In this document: one piece after another, positions 1 through 8,884 of the stretch
How the letters are laid out: each line of letters starts with the position of its first letter
Position numbering within the stretch: position 1 is the stretch's first letter
DNA from: Streptomyces sp. A2-16
Lineage (GTDB): Bacteria > Actinomycetota > Actinomycetes > Streptomycetales > Streptomycetaceae
Direction: 5' to 3'
Assembly: GCF_018128905.1 (NCBI RefSeq)
Contig: NZ_CP063808.1
Span: 744,001 to 808,000, forward strand
Length of the DNA stretch: 64,000 nucleotides
The notes under the pieces: model-generated
What the model was told of the DNA's origin: nothing
The model's input: the letters and a program-made list of their open reading frames with translations, nothing else
Databases searched by the model: none
Translations under genes and position numbers: made by a program

Positions 1-1
1 C

Positions 2-250
2 GGCGAGGAGCTGGGCCGGCTGGTGCAGACCGACCCGATCGGGGCCCAGTGCACCGACATCCTCACGCTGAAGCAGGTCACGGACACCGGGCTCGTCACC
101 ACGGCCGTCGGCGCGAAGGACAACCACGCCGGCTGCAACCCCATCGCCCACACGGTCCGCCTCACCCCGGCCGGCGACGACCTGAAGTACACCTCGGAGA
201 GCTCGGCCGAGGGCTACCCCGAGGCACGGATGTCGAAGGTCGGGGAGTGA
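2..250 (+). CDS. C-terminal fragment of an unknown protein
   Basis: The reading frame is open from the window edge, so only the last 82 residues are visible. They carry two cysteines (in AQCTD and AGCNP) and look like an extracytoplasmic beta-rich domain, but I recognise no family. The TGA stop overlaps the GTG start of the prepilin peptidase, so the two genes are probably translationally coupled. No function is assigned. Confidence 0.6.
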   Translation, partial: GEELGRLVQTDPIGAQCTDILTLKQVTDTGLVTTAVGAKDNHAGCNPIAHTVRLTPAGDDLKYTSESSAEGYPEARMSKVGE

Positions 251-975
251 CCGCACTGCTCATCGCCGTCGCCGCGCTGTGGGGAGCGGCGACCGGCGCC
301 CTGCTGCCGCGCCCGGCGTACCGGTTCTCCGTGCCCTCGGAGGAACCCTGGCGGCGGACCTGCCCCGGCGGGCACCCCCTGGGCGGGTGGCTCGGGCGGG
401 CACGTTGCCGCACCTGCGGCACGCGGCAGTCGTACGGCCCCGGCGCCCCGCTCCTCGCCACCGTCACCGCCGTCGTCTGCGCCGCCCTCGCCGCGGCCAC
501 CGGCACCCGCCCGGAGCTCGGGGTCTGGCTGCTGCTGGCTCCCGCGGGCGTCCTGCTGGCCGTCGTCGACCTGCGGGTACGCCGGTTGCCCGACCCGCTC
601 ACGCTGCCCCTCGCGGCGGTCGCGCTCACCCTGCTCGGGCTGGTCTCGCTCGTGCCCGAGCACACCGGGAACTGGCCGAACGCCGCGCTGGGCACCCTCG
701 CGCTCGGCGCCGGCTACTACGTGCTGTGGCGCATCAACCCCGGTGGCATGGGCTTCGGCGACGTGAAACTGGCGCTCGGCGCGGGGGCGGTCCTCGGCTG
801 GTACGGCTGGGACACCGTGCTGCTCGGCACCTTCGCCGGCTTCCTGCTCGGCGCGCTGTACGGCGGTGTCCTGGTGCTGACGGGGAAGGCCGGGCGCAGG
901 ACGGCGATCCCGTTCGGGCCGTTCCTGATCGCGGGGGCGTACGCGGGACTGCTGATCGGCGCCTGCACGGCCTGA
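247..975 (+). CDS. Prepilin peptidase, type 4 (A24 family)
   Basis: A membrane aspartic protease of about 242 residues that would cleave the leader of type IV/Tad-type pilins. The start is set at the GTG that overlaps the upstream stop; a longer open frame to position 49 is antisense-like sequence inside the upstream gene. The two expected catalytic aspartates are visible: D108 in VVDLRVRRLPD and D172 in the GFGDVK motif. Several hydrophobic segments follow residue 60. The N-terminal zinc region is unusual, with C39-x3-H43 and then C54-x2-C57 instead of two CxxC pairs. No pilin or Tad assembly genes are in the window, so its substrate must be encoded elsewhere. Family assignment is secure; substrate is unknown. 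Confidence 0.88.
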   Translation: MTALLIAVAALWGAATGALLPRPAYRFSVPSEEPWRRTCPGGHPLGGWLGRARCRTCGTRQSYGPGAPLLATVTAVVCAALAAATGTRPELGVWLLLAPAGVLLAVVDLRVRRLPDPLTLPLAAVALTLLGLVSLVPEHTGNWPNAALGTLALGAGYYVLWRINPGGMGFGDVKLALGAGAVLGWYGWDTVLLGTFAGFLLGALYGGVLVLTGKAGRRTAIPFGPFLIAGAYAGLLIGACTA

Positions 976-1021
976 GAGCGGGGGCGCACGGCCTGAGGTC
1001 GGGCTCGTCACAGGGCTGGCG

Positions 1022-1027
1022 TAGGCT
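1022..1027 (+). promoter_or_regulatory. Possible -10 element for mqnC
   Basis: TAGGCT fits the actinobacterial TAgxxT -10 pattern and lies about 40 bp upstream of the mqnC GTG. There is no convincing -35 hexamer at 17-18 bp, so this is tentative. Confidence 0.3.
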
Positions 1028-1067
1028 GGCCGAGACCGTCCGAACCCTTGACGAAAGGCACGCCCCG

Positions 1068-2267
1068 GTGAGCGAGAAGGCCGACCTTCAGTCCGTCCTC
1101 GACCGTGCCGCGGAGGGTGGGCGCATCACGCCCGAGGAGGCGCTCGACCTCTACCGCGACGCCCCGCTGCACGCGCTGGGCTCCGCCGCGGACGCCGTGC
1201 GCCGCCGTCGGTACGCGGGCACGGAGCACATCGCGACGTACATCATCGAGCGCAACATCAACTACACGAACGTGTGCGTCACGGCGTGCAAGTTCTGCGC
1301 CTTCTACGCCCCGCCCACCGCCAAGGACAAGGGCTGGACCCGCGACCTGGACGACATCCTGCGCCGCTGCGCGGAGACCGTCGAACTCGGCGGCACCCAG
1401 ATCATGTTCCAGGGCGGCCACCACCCGGACTACGGCGTCGAGTACTACGAGAAGCACTTCGCCGCCATCAAGAAGGAGTTCCCCCAGCTGGTGATCCACT
1501 CGCTGGGCGCCTCCGAGGTCGAGCACATGGCCCGGATCTCCGAGGTGAGCGTGGAGGAGGCCATCACGCGCATTCACGCGGCCGGTCTCGACTCGTTCGC
1601 GGGCGCCGGCGCGGAGCTGCTCCCCGAGCGTCCCCGCAAGGCCATCGCCCCGCTCAAGGAGTCCGGCGAGCGCTGGCTGGAGATCATGGAGACCGCGCAC
1701 CGGCTGGGCGTGGAGTCCACCTCCACCATGCTGATGGGCACCGGCGAGACCAACGCCGAGCGCATCGAGCACCTGCGGATGATCCGTGACGTGCAGGACC
1801 GCACCGGTGGCTTCCGGGCGTTCATCCCGTACCTCTACCAGCCGATGAACAACCACCTGAAGGGCCGCACCCAGGCCACGATCTTCGAGTACCTGCGGAT
1901 GATCGCGATCGCCCGGCTCTTCATGGACAACATCGCCCACATCCAGGGCTCCTGGCTGACCACCGGCCAGGACGCGGGCCAGCTGACCCTGCACTACGGC
2001 GCCGACGACCTCGGCTCGATCATGCTGGAGGAGAACGTCGTCTCGGCGGCCGGTGCCAAGCACCGCTCCAACCTCCAGGAAATGATCGACATGATCCGTA
2101 CGGCGGGACGCGTCCCGGCCCAGCGCTCCACGACGTACGAACACCTCGTCGTCCACGACGACCCGGCGAACGACCCCGTCGACAAGCGGATCGTGTCCCA
2201 CATCTCGTCGACGGCGATCGAGGGCGGCACGGCGCATCCCGAGCTGAAGATCCTCACGTCCAACTAG
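1068..2267 (+). CDS. mqnC: Cyclic dehypoxanthine futalosine synthase MqnC (radical SAM)
   Basis: Radical SAM enzyme of the futalosine menaquinone pathway. It cyclises dehypoxanthine futalosine to the cyclic product used by MqnD. The protein is 399 residues from GTG 1068, with a weak AAAGG ribosome site upstream; the open frame extends far upstream but that part is antisense to the prepilin peptidase gene. The [4Fe-4S] motif is C70-x3-C74-x2-C77 (CVTACKFC), followed by FYAP. Conserved MqnC/MqnE-type features follow, such as FQGGHHPDYG and the GAEL region. S. coelicolor mqnC is SCO4550. The other early mqn genes are not in the window, as expected for Streptomyces, where they are scattered. Confidence 0.95.
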   Translation: MSEKADLQSVLDRAAEGGRITPEEALDLYRDAPLHALGSAADAVRRRRYAGTEHIATYIIERNINYTNVCVTACKFCAFYAPPTAKDKGWTRDLDDILRRCAETVELGGTQIMFQGGHHPDYGVEYYEKHFAAIKKEFPQLVIHSLGASEVEHMARISEVSVEEAITRIHAAGLDSFAGAGAELLPERPRKAIAPLKESGERWLEIMETAHRLGVESTSTMLMGTGETNAERIEHLRMIRDVQDRTGGFRAFIPYLYQPMNNHLKGRTQATIFEYLRMIAIARLFMDNIAHIQGSWLTTGQDAGQLTLHYGADDLGSIMLEENVVSAAGAKHRSNLQEMIDMIRTAGRVPAQRSTTYEHLVVHDDPANDPVDKRIVSHISSTAIEGGTAHPELKILTSN

Positions 2268-2274
2268 GCCTGTC

Positions 2275-2832
2275 GTGCTGACGATCCACACCGCCGACCT
2301 GCTGATCCCGGGCGGCGGAAAGTCACCGCTGCCCGGTGGGGCGGTACTGGTCGAGGGGCGGCGGCTCGCGGCCGTGGACGTGTACGAGGAACTGGCCGCC
2401 GCACATCCGACGACGAGGGTGCGCCGCTGGCCGGGAGTTCTCACCCCGGGCCTGGTGAACCCCCACGGCCCGGAACTCCTGGAGCAGGCCTACCATCCGG
2501 ACCCGCGTGAGGACCTGGGCAGCGAGCCCGTCTCGGGCGAGGCGCTGGAGTCACTGGGCATGACCGACGCCCGGTGGGGTGCGAGTGCGCGGCGGGGTGT
2601 TCAGCGGATGCTGGCGCACGGGACGGTGGCGGTGGTGGGTCCGCTGAGCCGTCCCGCGGTGATCGACGCCGTCCACAGGTCGGGCCTGACGATCGAACAG
2701 AGCCTCCCGGAGGGCCCTCTGACCCCGCTGCTTCCCGGCGCGGATGCGACCTTCGCCGTCTTCGAGACGGCCGACCTGACGACATGCGTGGCAACGGTGA
2801 TCAAGGGCCGCTTGCTGCACCGGCGCAGGTGA
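2275..2832 (+). CDS. Amidohydrolase-like (imidazolonepropionase-like) protein, short
   Basis: A 185-residue protein starting 8 bases after the mqnC stop, so probably in the same transcript. The N-terminus resembles the beta-sandwich and first barrel strand of amidohydrolases (LLIPGGGKSPLPGGAVLVEG, then TPGLVNPHGPEL). The usual HxH metal pair is reduced to a single His in NPHGPE, and the rest of the metal-binding barrel is absent. The protein is less than half the length of an active amidohydrolase. Position next to mqnC recalls the aminodeoxyfutalosine deaminase branch of the pathway, but this version cannot be a normal deaminase. It may be a structural relic or have a non-catalytic role; there is no internal frameshift. 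Confidence 0.7.
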   Translation: MLTIHTADLLIPGGGKSPLPGGAVLVEGRRLAAVDVYEELAAAHPTTRVRRWPGVLTPGLVNPHGPELLEQAYHPDPREDLGSEPVSGEALESLGMTDARWGASARRGVQRMLAHGTVAVVGPLSRPAVIDAVHRSGLTIEQSLPEGPLTPLLPGADATFAVFETADLTTCVATVIKGRLLHRRR

Positions 2833-2836
2833 GACG

Positions 2837-2888
2837 TTCAGGGGCGCGGGGAACTGCGCGACCGGCCACGACGCATCCGCACCCGAAA
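2837..2888. repeat. Dispersed Streptomyces intergenic repeat, copy A
   Basis: Contains the core GGCGCGGGGAACTGCGCG, which I recognise as part of a short element scattered through many Streptomyces chromosomes between convergent genes. Here it lies exactly between the convergent ends of the amidohydrolase-like gene and the chitinase-like gene. A second copy sharing 21 identical bases is at 53318-53338. It can fold through CGCG arms and may serve as a terminator-like spacer; this role is inference. Confidence 0.6.
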
Positions 2889-2889
2889 C

Positions 2890-3873
2890 TCAACCGCCCA
2901 ACGCCTCCCCGAACGCCCCCGAACTCTGAGCAACCCCACTGCAGTCGGTCAACGCGTCATCCTCATCCGCGTTCCCCTTCTCGCACTCCTGGTCCCGGAA
3001 CGTCGACCACATCGACACCCACGCCACCTCCTTCGACTCGGCGAACTCCCGCACCTGAGCCGCGTCGGACAACGTGAACGTCTCGCCGTCCACGTCGTTC
3101 GTGCCGATCATCGAGGTGAGCGCCATTCCCTGCCACGCGGTGGAGTCGGACGTGCCGAAGACCTCCTTCAACTGACGGTGCGCCGCCTTCGCCGAGGTGA
3201 TCGCGTAGTCCCCCATGTCCCCGTCGTACGACTCCCCGTAGTTCATCGTCATGATGTTGACGGTCGACACCTGGACCGAGTTGTCGTTCGCGGACTCCAG
3301 CAGTGCCACACCGTCGTCGTCGAGCCCGGACGGCATCACGGGAAGCGTGAACGTCACGGCGAGATCGCTCCGTTCCTCCTGGAGCAACGCGATCGCCTCG
3401 GACCGCAGATCCACCGAGGCGGAGTCGGCCAGCGCGTCCCCCTCGACGTCGAAGTCGGCGAGCGAGGAACCGGCCGCGTCCAGGGCCTTCCCGTAGGCCG
3501 CCGCGAGCTTCGCCGCACTGGAGCAGGTCTCGGCCAGCTCCTTCCCGGACGCCCCGCCGAAGGAGACCCGGACCTGAGCCCCGTCCTCCTTCAGCGCGCT
3601 GATCCGGGACGTGACCGAGGAGTCGCCGACCGCGGACGTGCCGTTCCAGGAGGGCGCGCAGTCACTCCCGTCGGCGATCACGAACGCGAGGTTGTACACC
3701 GAGGGCGAGCCCGCGGAGTCGTTGTCCGAGGCCTCGGTGGCGCTCACGTACGGGGCGTACGAGGTATCTGCCGACGAGGCCGGTTCGGACCTGTCGGAAC
3801 ACCCCGCGGTGGCCAGGGCAAACAGACACGTGAGACCGGCGGTCGGCCTCAGGAATACCCGCATTTTTTTCAT
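2890..3873 (-). CDS. Secreted lipoprotein with GH18 chitinase-like domain
   Basis: A 327-residue exported protein. It has a lysine-rich start (MKKMRV), a hydrophobic core and a lipobox ending in ATAGC, so it should be lipid-anchored outside the membrane. The body resembles small bacterial GH18 chitinase domains: VSFGGASG matches the conserved SxGG strand, and LADFDVEGD carries the DxDxE catalytic pattern, followed by VNIMTMNYG, which fits the substrate-binding strand. No carbohydrate-binding module is present. The start at 3873 is likely; a second ATG lies three codons in. It could act in chitin use or wall turnover. Confidence 0.75.
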   Translation of the reverse strand: MKKMRVFLRPTAGLTCLFALATAGCSDRSEPASSADTSYAPYVSATEASDNDSAGSPSVYNLAFVIADGSDCAPSWNGTSAVGDSSVTSRISALKEDGAQVRVSFGGASGKELAETCSSAAKLAAAYGKALDAAGSSLADFDVEGDALADSASVDLRSEAIALLQEERSDLAVTFTLPVMPSGLDDDGVALLESANDNSVQVSTVNIMTMNYGESYDGDMGDYAITSAKAAHRQLKEVFGTSDSTAWQGMALTSMIGTNDVDGETFTLSDAAQVREFAESKEVAWVSMWSTFRDQECEKGNADEDDALTDCSGVAQSSGAFGEALGG

Positions 3874-4171
3874 GCATCCGCTCTCGTGATGTTCGTCTCA
3901 GGCCCGAAACAAGGGGTCATTCGAAAGGAGAACGTCTCATACGGAGCCGTTGTTCAAGGCGGCAGTCGATGCACAGAGAATCGATGGGCCGCACTGCGCG
4001 AATCGGGTCAACCGGGCGAACTGAACTGGGCATTCGACGCACTTCCCTCCATGGTGACCTGCGCAGGCGTTCGAGGAATCTCTCAGGGAAATGACAGGTT
4101 AAGGGGTTTCCCATATGCGCCTCACAAGAAGTGCGGACTCGATCACATAAAGACTCCTTAACGTCTGGGGA
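3874..4171. other. Intergenic region between divergent genes
   Basis: About 298 bases separating the chitinase-like lipoprotein gene from the exopolysaccharide operon, with lower G+C than either flank. It must hold both promoters. A CATAAAGACT stretch at 4145-4154 could contribute a -10 for the rightward operon. I see no strong operator. Open frames across it are low-quality. Confidence 0.4.
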
Positions 4172-4549
4172 ATGCATTCCGAGACTGCCACCGAAAGCCG
4201 TGCGGACACGCGCGGTCGCCGCCGCAAACGCGGTAGTAACGGGCCCGCCGAAGGACCCGTGTTCGTTGACAACTCCGGACGCCGCTCCAAGATGCTGCGC
4301 CGGATCGGCCTCCTCCTCGGCGCTCTGTCCCTCGGGTACGCCGTCGTGCTGGGCCTGGCGTTCATGGGCATCGGCGTCTCCAGCACGACCCTGCTGCCCT
4401 TCGCGGGCGGCGGGCCGCGCGGCGGCTCCGACTCCGGCCCCGGCGGCATCAGGCCGCAGGGCGGCATCGGCACCCCGCCGGCACTGCCCACCGGTTCTCC
4501 GCCCACGGGCGCCGCCCCGACAGCGACCGCCTCCGCGGCCTCCAACTGA
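4172..4549 (+). CDS. Small single-span membrane protein, first gene of exopolysaccharide operon
   Basis: 125 residues with a basic cytoplasmic N-terminus (GRRRKRG), one membrane span around residues 45-65 (IGLLLGALSLGYAVVLGLAF), and a Gly/Pro/Ala-rich extracytoplasmic tail. No enzymatic motif is visible. It is followed 17 bases later by the deacetylase-glycosyltransferase gene. By position and size it could act like the small IcaD/PgaD partner of poly-N-acetylglucosamine synthases, although it has one span rather than two and no recognised homology; that role is inference. The ribosome site (GGGG) sits very close to ATG 4172, so the start is not certain. Confidence 0.6.
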   Translation: MHSETATESRADTRGRRRKRGSNGPAEGPVFVDNSGRRSKMLRRIGLLLGALSLGYAVVLGLAFMGIGVSSTTLLPFAGGGPRGGSDSGPGGIRPQGGIGTPPALPTGSPPTGAAPTATASAASN

Positions 4550-4566
4550 CCGGAACGGGCCACCAC

Positions 4567-6840
4567 ATGACCACGACGACGCCCTCCCGCGGCCGCCGGC
4601 GCGCCCCCACCCGCATGAAGCGGGCGGCGGGCAAGGCCGCGGCGCTGCAGAAACCGCGGGTCATCCTCGCCCTGCTGCTCCTGCTCGGCCTGACCAGCGT
4701 GATGCTGCTCGACGGCTATCTGCGCGCCGAGGTCGGCGGCGACCAGCGGGTGCGCGACGGCGCCAGCTCCAGCAAGGTCCCCGACACCATCCTCAACGGC
4801 GGGCCGATCATCAGCTTCCGCGGCGGCCAGGCCACCACGACCTCGGTGCCGGCCAGGACGATCGCGCTCACCTTCGACGACGGCCCGAACCCGACGTACA
4901 CGCCCCAGGTCCTGAAGATCCTGGAGAAGTACGACGTCCCGGCCACCTTCTTCGTGGTGGGCTCGATGGTCTCGCGCTACCCGGGGATCGTGAAGGACAT
5001 GGTCGACCAGGGCAATGAGGTCGGCATCCACACCTTCACCCACGTCGACCTCTCCTACCAGAGCGACGCCCGCGTCCGGCGCGAGATGACCCAGACGCAG
5101 CTGGCCCTCGCGGGCGCGGCCGGCATCACCACCACGCTGTTCCGGGCGCCGTACTCCTCGGAGACCGACGCGATCGACAACTACAGCTGGCCCGTCTACG
5201 AGAAGCTCGGCGAGGAGGGCTACACCAGCGTCTTCGTCGACACCGACAGCGACGACTGGAAGAAGCCGGGCGTCTCGAAGATCGTCAAGTGGTCCACGCC
5301 GTCCGGGACCTCGGGCGCCTCCGTGCTGATGCACGACGCTGGCGGCGACCGCGAGCAGACGATCGAGGCGCTGCCGAAGTACATCGAGAAGATGCGGGCG
5401 AAGGGCTACACCTTCACCACCATCAGCGGGGTCATCGAGGCACAGAACATGGGCGCGCAGCTCCCGGGCGGTGACCGGAACGCCAGCCAGAACGGCAACC
5501 AGAACGCCGACCGCGACGGTGCCGCCCGCCTTCAGGCCGCCCACCGCGAGGCCACCGGCGCGACCCTCTACGAGGGCAAGGCGCTCGTCGGGGCCGTGGC
5601 CGTCGCCGAGTACGCCGTGCCCACCCTGTCGGTCGGGCTCGCCGTGGTGGGCGTGGCCGTCATGGGGCGGTTCGGGATGATGCTGATCCTCGCCCGCCGC
5701 CACTACCGGCAGCGCAACAGACGCCGCTTCGGCTGGGGGCCCGCGGTCACCCGGCCGGTGAGCGTGATCGTCCCGGCGTACAACGAGAAGGAGTGCATCG
5801 CCAACACCCTGGAGTCGCTGGCGAGGAGCACCCATCCGATCGAGGTCGTCATCGTCGACGACGGCTCCTCGGACGGTACGTCGGAGATCGCCCGGGCCGC
5901 CGCCGAGCAACTCGGCATGACCAACGTCCGGGTCGTCCGCCAGGAGAACGCGGGCAAGCCGGCCGCCCTCAACAACGGTGTCCGCAGCGCCGGTCACGAC
6001 ATCGTCGTGATGATGGACGGCGACACCGTCTTCGAACCGGACACCGTACGGCAGCTGGTGCAGCCCTTCGCGAACGAGGAGGTCGGCGCGGTCGCCGGCA
6101 ACGCCAAGGTCGGCAACCGGAACACGATCATCGGCGCCTGGCAGCACATCGAGTACGTGATGGGCTTCAACCTCGACCGCCGGATGTACGACCTGCTGCG
6201 CTGCATGCCCACCATCCCGGGCGCGATCGGCGCGTTCCGCCGTGAGGCCGTTCTCCAGGTCGGCGGCATGAGCGAGGACACCCTCGCCGAGGACACCGAC
6301 ATCACCATCGCCATGCACCGCGCGGGCTGGCGGGTGGTCTACCAGGAGCACGCGCGCGCGTGGACCGAGGCACCGGGCTCCCTGAAACAGCTGTGGTCCC
6401 AGCGCTACCGGTGGTCGTACGGCACCATGCAGGCGCTGTGGAAGCACCGCAAGTCCCTCACGGACAAGGGGCCCTCGGGCCGGTTCGGCCGGGTCGGCAT
6501 GCCGCTGGTGGTGATCTTCCAGATCGTCACGCCGGTCTTCGCCCCGCTGATCGACGTGTTCACCGCCTACTCGATGATCTTCGTCGACTTCCAGGCCGCG
6601 CTGTACGCGTGGCTGGCGGTCCTCGGCGTCCAGCTCGTGTGCGCCGCGTACGCCTTCAAGCTGGACAGGGAGAAGTACCGGTACCTGCTGATGATGCCGC
6701 TCCAGCAGCTGGCCTACCGCCAGATGATGTACCTCGTCCTCATCCACTCCTGCATCACCGCGCTCACCGGCGGCCGCCTGCGCTGGCAGAAGCTGAAGCG
6801 CACCGGCGAGGTCGGCACCCCGGCGGGGGTCGGCCGATGA
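4567..6840 (+). CDS. Bifunctional polysaccharide deacetylase - GT2 glycosyltransferase
   Basis: A 757-residue fusion. After a membrane span at about residues 37-57 comes an extracytoplasmic NodB/polysaccharide deacetylase domain with TFDDGP at 102-107 and metal ligands H155 and H159 (HTFTH). A second membrane section follows, then a processive GT2 domain with the SVIVPAYNE strand near 400, DGD near 484, a TLAEDTD motif, and QRYRW at 612-616, then C-terminal membrane spans. This is the layout of N-acetylglucosamine polymer synthases (IcaA/PgaC type) joined to a deacetylase (IcaB/PgaB role). S. lividans MatB, which makes poly-beta-1,6-N-acetylglucosamine, has a similar two-domain plan. Product identity is inferred. 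Confidence 0.88.
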   Translation: MTTTTPSRGRRRAPTRMKRAAGKAAALQKPRVILALLLLLGLTSVMLLDGYLRAEVGGDQRVRDGASSSKVPDTILNGGPIISFRGGQATTTSVPARTIALTFDDGPNPTYTPQVLKILEKYDVPATFFVVGSMVSRYPGIVKDMVDQGNEVGIHTFTHVDLSYQSDARVRREMTQTQLALAGAAGITTTLFRAPYSSETDAIDNYSWPVYEKLGEEGYTSVFVDTDSDDWKKPGVSKIVKWSTPSGTSGASVLMHDAGGDREQTIEALPKYIEKMRAKGYTFTTISGVIEAQNMGAQLPGGDRNASQNGNQNADRDGAARLQAAHREATGATLYEGKALVGAVAVAEYAVPTLSVGLAVVGVAVMGRFGMMLILARRHYRQRNRRRFGWGPAVTRPVSVIVPAYNEKECIANTLESLARSTHPIEVVIVDDGSSDGTSEIARAAAEQLGMTNVRVVRQENAGKPAALNNGVRSAGHDIVVMMDGDTVFEPDTVRQLVQPFANEEVGAVAGNAKVGNRNTIIGAWQHIEYVMGFNLDRRMYDLLRCMPTIPGAIGAFRREAVLQVGGMSEDTLAEDTDITIAMHRAGWRVVYQEHARAWTEAPGSLKQLWSQRYRWSYGTMQALWKHRKSLTDKGPSGRFGRVGMPLVVIFQIVTPVFAPLIDVFTAYSMIFVDFQAALYAWLAVLGVQLVCAAYAFKLDREKYRYLLMMPLQQLAYRQMMYLVLIHSCITALTGGRLRWQKLKRTGEVGTPAGVGR

Positions 6841-8171
6841 GCTGGGAGCAGCAGGGGTACTGGCAGGGACAGGGACAGACGCAGGGGTACGACCAGCAGT
6901 ACGGGTACTCGGAGTACGCGCGGCAGCCGTACGTCGCGCCCGAGCCGTACGTCGTGGACCCGTACGCCCCGCCCGAGCCGTACGTCGAGCACGTGCAGGG
7001 TGTGCCGGAAGCGACGTATCCGTTGCCGGTGGTGGGGCCGGAACCGGAGCCACCGGTCACCGCGCCCTCCACTGAAGCCGAGGCGGAGGAGGAGAAGCCT
7101 CCGTCTCGGCCCCCGGGCCGCGACCGCTACTTCGACACCCTCAGGGCCGTCGCCCTGATCCGGGTCGTCAGCTATCACACCTTCGGGTGGGCCTGGGCCG
7201 GCATGGTCTTTCCCTCCATGGGGATCATGTTCGGCCTGGCCGGCACGCTGATGGCGAAGTCCCTGGAGCGCCCGGCGCTCGAGGTGGTCAGGAGCCGGAT
7301 GCGCAGGCTGCTGCCGCCGTTCTGGTTCTGGGGTCTCTTCGTGGTCCTCGCGATGCTGATCCACGACTGGATGCCGGGCTGGCAGATCGTCTACTGGGTC
7401 GTACCGCTCGGCGACCCGCCGGGCAACGCGTGGGGCGAGCAGGCCTGGGAGATCCTCTGGTACCTGCGGACGTATCTCTGGTTCGTCCTGCTGTCGCCGG
7501 CCCTGCTGAAGCTGTTCCGGACGGCCCCGGTGCCGGTCCTGCTGCTGTCCCTGACCCCGATCGTGGCCTTCCACTTCCTCTGGGAGCCGCCCGACGACCG
7601 CCTCGGCAGCGCCCTGACCGACCTCGCGACCTTCCTGTTCTGCTGGATGCTCGGCTTCGCCCACCGGGACGGTGTCCTGGAGCGGCTGAAGCCGGTCGCC
7701 GTCGTCGTGCTCTCGCTCGCCGCCATCGGGTTCGGCGGCTGGTACGCCTTCACCCACCAGGCCGAGACCGGGTCGTACGACCTCGACGACATCCCCCTCG
7801 CGCAGGCCTTCTGGTCCGCCGGGTACGTGACGCTGCTGATGTGGGCCACGTCGTGCTTCGGGATCGACTTCGCGTGGCTGACCCGCTTCCGGCGGACCGA
7901 CCGGATCGTCACGGTCTTCAACTCCCGCGCGGTGACGATCTACCTGTGGCACGAGATCGCGCTGATCCTCGCCGTGCCGCTGATCGACCGGTTCTGGGAC
8001 GTGCCGGCCTTCGAGAAATGGCTGCCGCTGGAGAGCCAGTGGTTCATGTTCGGCATCGGGTGGGTGCTGATCGCCGTGTTCGTCCTGATGTGCGGATGGG
8101 TGGAGGACGTGGCCGCGAAGAAGAAGCCGCAGCTTCTTCCGGGAGGGCGTGCTGCAAGAATGGGGACGTGA
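6837..8171 (+). CDS. Acyltransferase 3 family membrane protein
   Basis: 444 residues; the ATG overlaps the TGA of the glycosyltransferase gene (ATGA), showing translational coupling. The first 90 residues are a soluble Gln/Tyr/Pro-rich tail with repeated PYV and EPYV units, followed by an acidic stretch. From residue 95 the sequence is a multi-span acyltransferase of the OafA/IcaC type, starting [20 protein letters not shown] with the conserved His in the first span. Such enzymes add acetyl or succinyl groups to exported glycans, so this one probably modifies the polymer made by its neighbour. The tyrosine-rich N-terminal tail is not a usual part of the family. Confidence 0.85.
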   Translation: MSWEQQGYWQGQGQTQGYDQQYGYSEYARQPYVAPEPYVVDPYAPPEPYVEHVQGVPEATYPLPVVGPEPEPPVTAPSTEAEAEEEKPPSRPPGRDRYFDTLRAVALIRVVSYHTFGWAWAGMVFPSMGIMFGLAGTLMAKSLERPALEVVRSRMRRLLPPFWFWGLFVVLAMLIHDWMPGWQIVYWVVPLGDPPGNAWGEQAWEILWYLRTYLWFVLLSPALLKLFRTAPVPVLLLSLTPIVAFHFLWEPPDDRLGSALTDLATFLFCWMLGFAHRDGVLERLKPVAVVVLSLAAIGFGGWYAFTHQAETGSYDLDDIPLAQAFWSAGYVTLLMWATSCFGIDFAWLTRFRRTDRIVTVFNSRAVTIYLWHEIALILAVPLIDRFWDVPAFEKWLPLESQWFMFGIGWVLIAVFVLMCGWVEDVAAKKKPQLLPGGRAARMGT

Positions 8172-8863
8172 CCCGCGCTTCCCTGAACAAGCAGCCGCAC
8201 GAAGTCGCCTCGATGTTCGACGACGTGGCGGAACGGTACGACCTGACCAACGACGTGCTCTCGCTCGGCCAGGACCGGGTGTGGCGCAAGGAGGTCGCCC
8301 GGGCCGTCGACGCCCGCCCCGCCCAGAAGATCCTGGACCTGGCGGCGGGCACCGCCACCTCCTCGCTGCCCTTCGCCCGCACCGGCGCCTATGTCGTGCC
8401 CTGCGACTTCTCGCTCGGCATGCTCCAGGTCGGCAAGCGCAAGCACACCTGGCTGCCGTTCACCGCGGGTGACGCGACGAAGCTGCCCTTCAAGGACGAC
8501 ACCTTCGACGCCGTCACCATCTCCTTCGGACTGCGCAACGTCCAGGACACCGACTCCGCGCTGCGTGAGATGTACCGGGTGACCAAGCCCGGCGGCCGGG
8601 TCGTGATCTGCGAGTTCTCCCACCCGACCTGGGCGCCCTTCCGCACGGTCTACACCGAGTACCTGATGCGCGCCCTGCCGCCGGTCGCCCGGGCGGTCTC
8701 CTCCAACCCCGACGCCTACGTCTACCTCGCCGAGTCCATCCGCGCCTGGCCCGACCAGCCGGCCCTCGCCGAGCGTCTCCAGAAGGCGGGCTGGTCGAAG
8801 GTGGCCTGGCGGAACCTGACGGGCGGCATCGTGGCCCTGCACCGGGGCGTCAAGGAGAGCTGA
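8168..8863 (+). CDS. menG: Demethylmenaquinone methyltransferase (MenG/UbiE family)
   Basis: 231-residue class I SAM methyltransferase performing the last ring methylation of menaquinone. Motif I is [12 protein letters not shown], and the family signature FGLRNV is intact. The GTG start overlaps the stop of the acyltransferase gene (GTGA), so it is the fourth gene of the exopolysaccharide run and cannot easily be translated independently of it. Functionally it belongs with mqnC, the MenJ-like reductase and nuo nearby. The GxGxG of motif I is AAGTA here, seen in some actinobacterial members. Confidence 0.9.
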   Translation: MTRASLNKQPHEVASMFDDVAERYDLTNDVLSLGQDRVWRKEVARAVDARPAQKILDLAAGTATSSLPFARTGAYVVPCDFSLGMLQVGKRKHTWLPFTAGDATKLPFKDDTFDAVTISFGLRNVQDTDSALREMYRVTKPGGRVVICEFSHPTWAPFRTVYTEYLMRALPPVARAVSSNPDAYVYLAESIRAWPDQPALAERLQKAGWSKVAWRNLTGGIVALHRGVKES

Positions 8864-8884
8864 GCGGCTCCCCGCGGGGTGCGG

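Noticed and set aside
49..246. Longer N-terminus for the prepilin peptidase
   Set aside because: This stretch overlaps the upstream gene in another frame, is Arg/His-rich shadow sequence, and the overlapping GTGA junction gives a natural start.
3917..4177. 86-residue minus-strand frame in the intergenic region at 4 kb
   Set aside because: No ribosome site, Arg/Pro-rich shadow composition, and it runs across the likely promoter of the exopolysaccharide operon.
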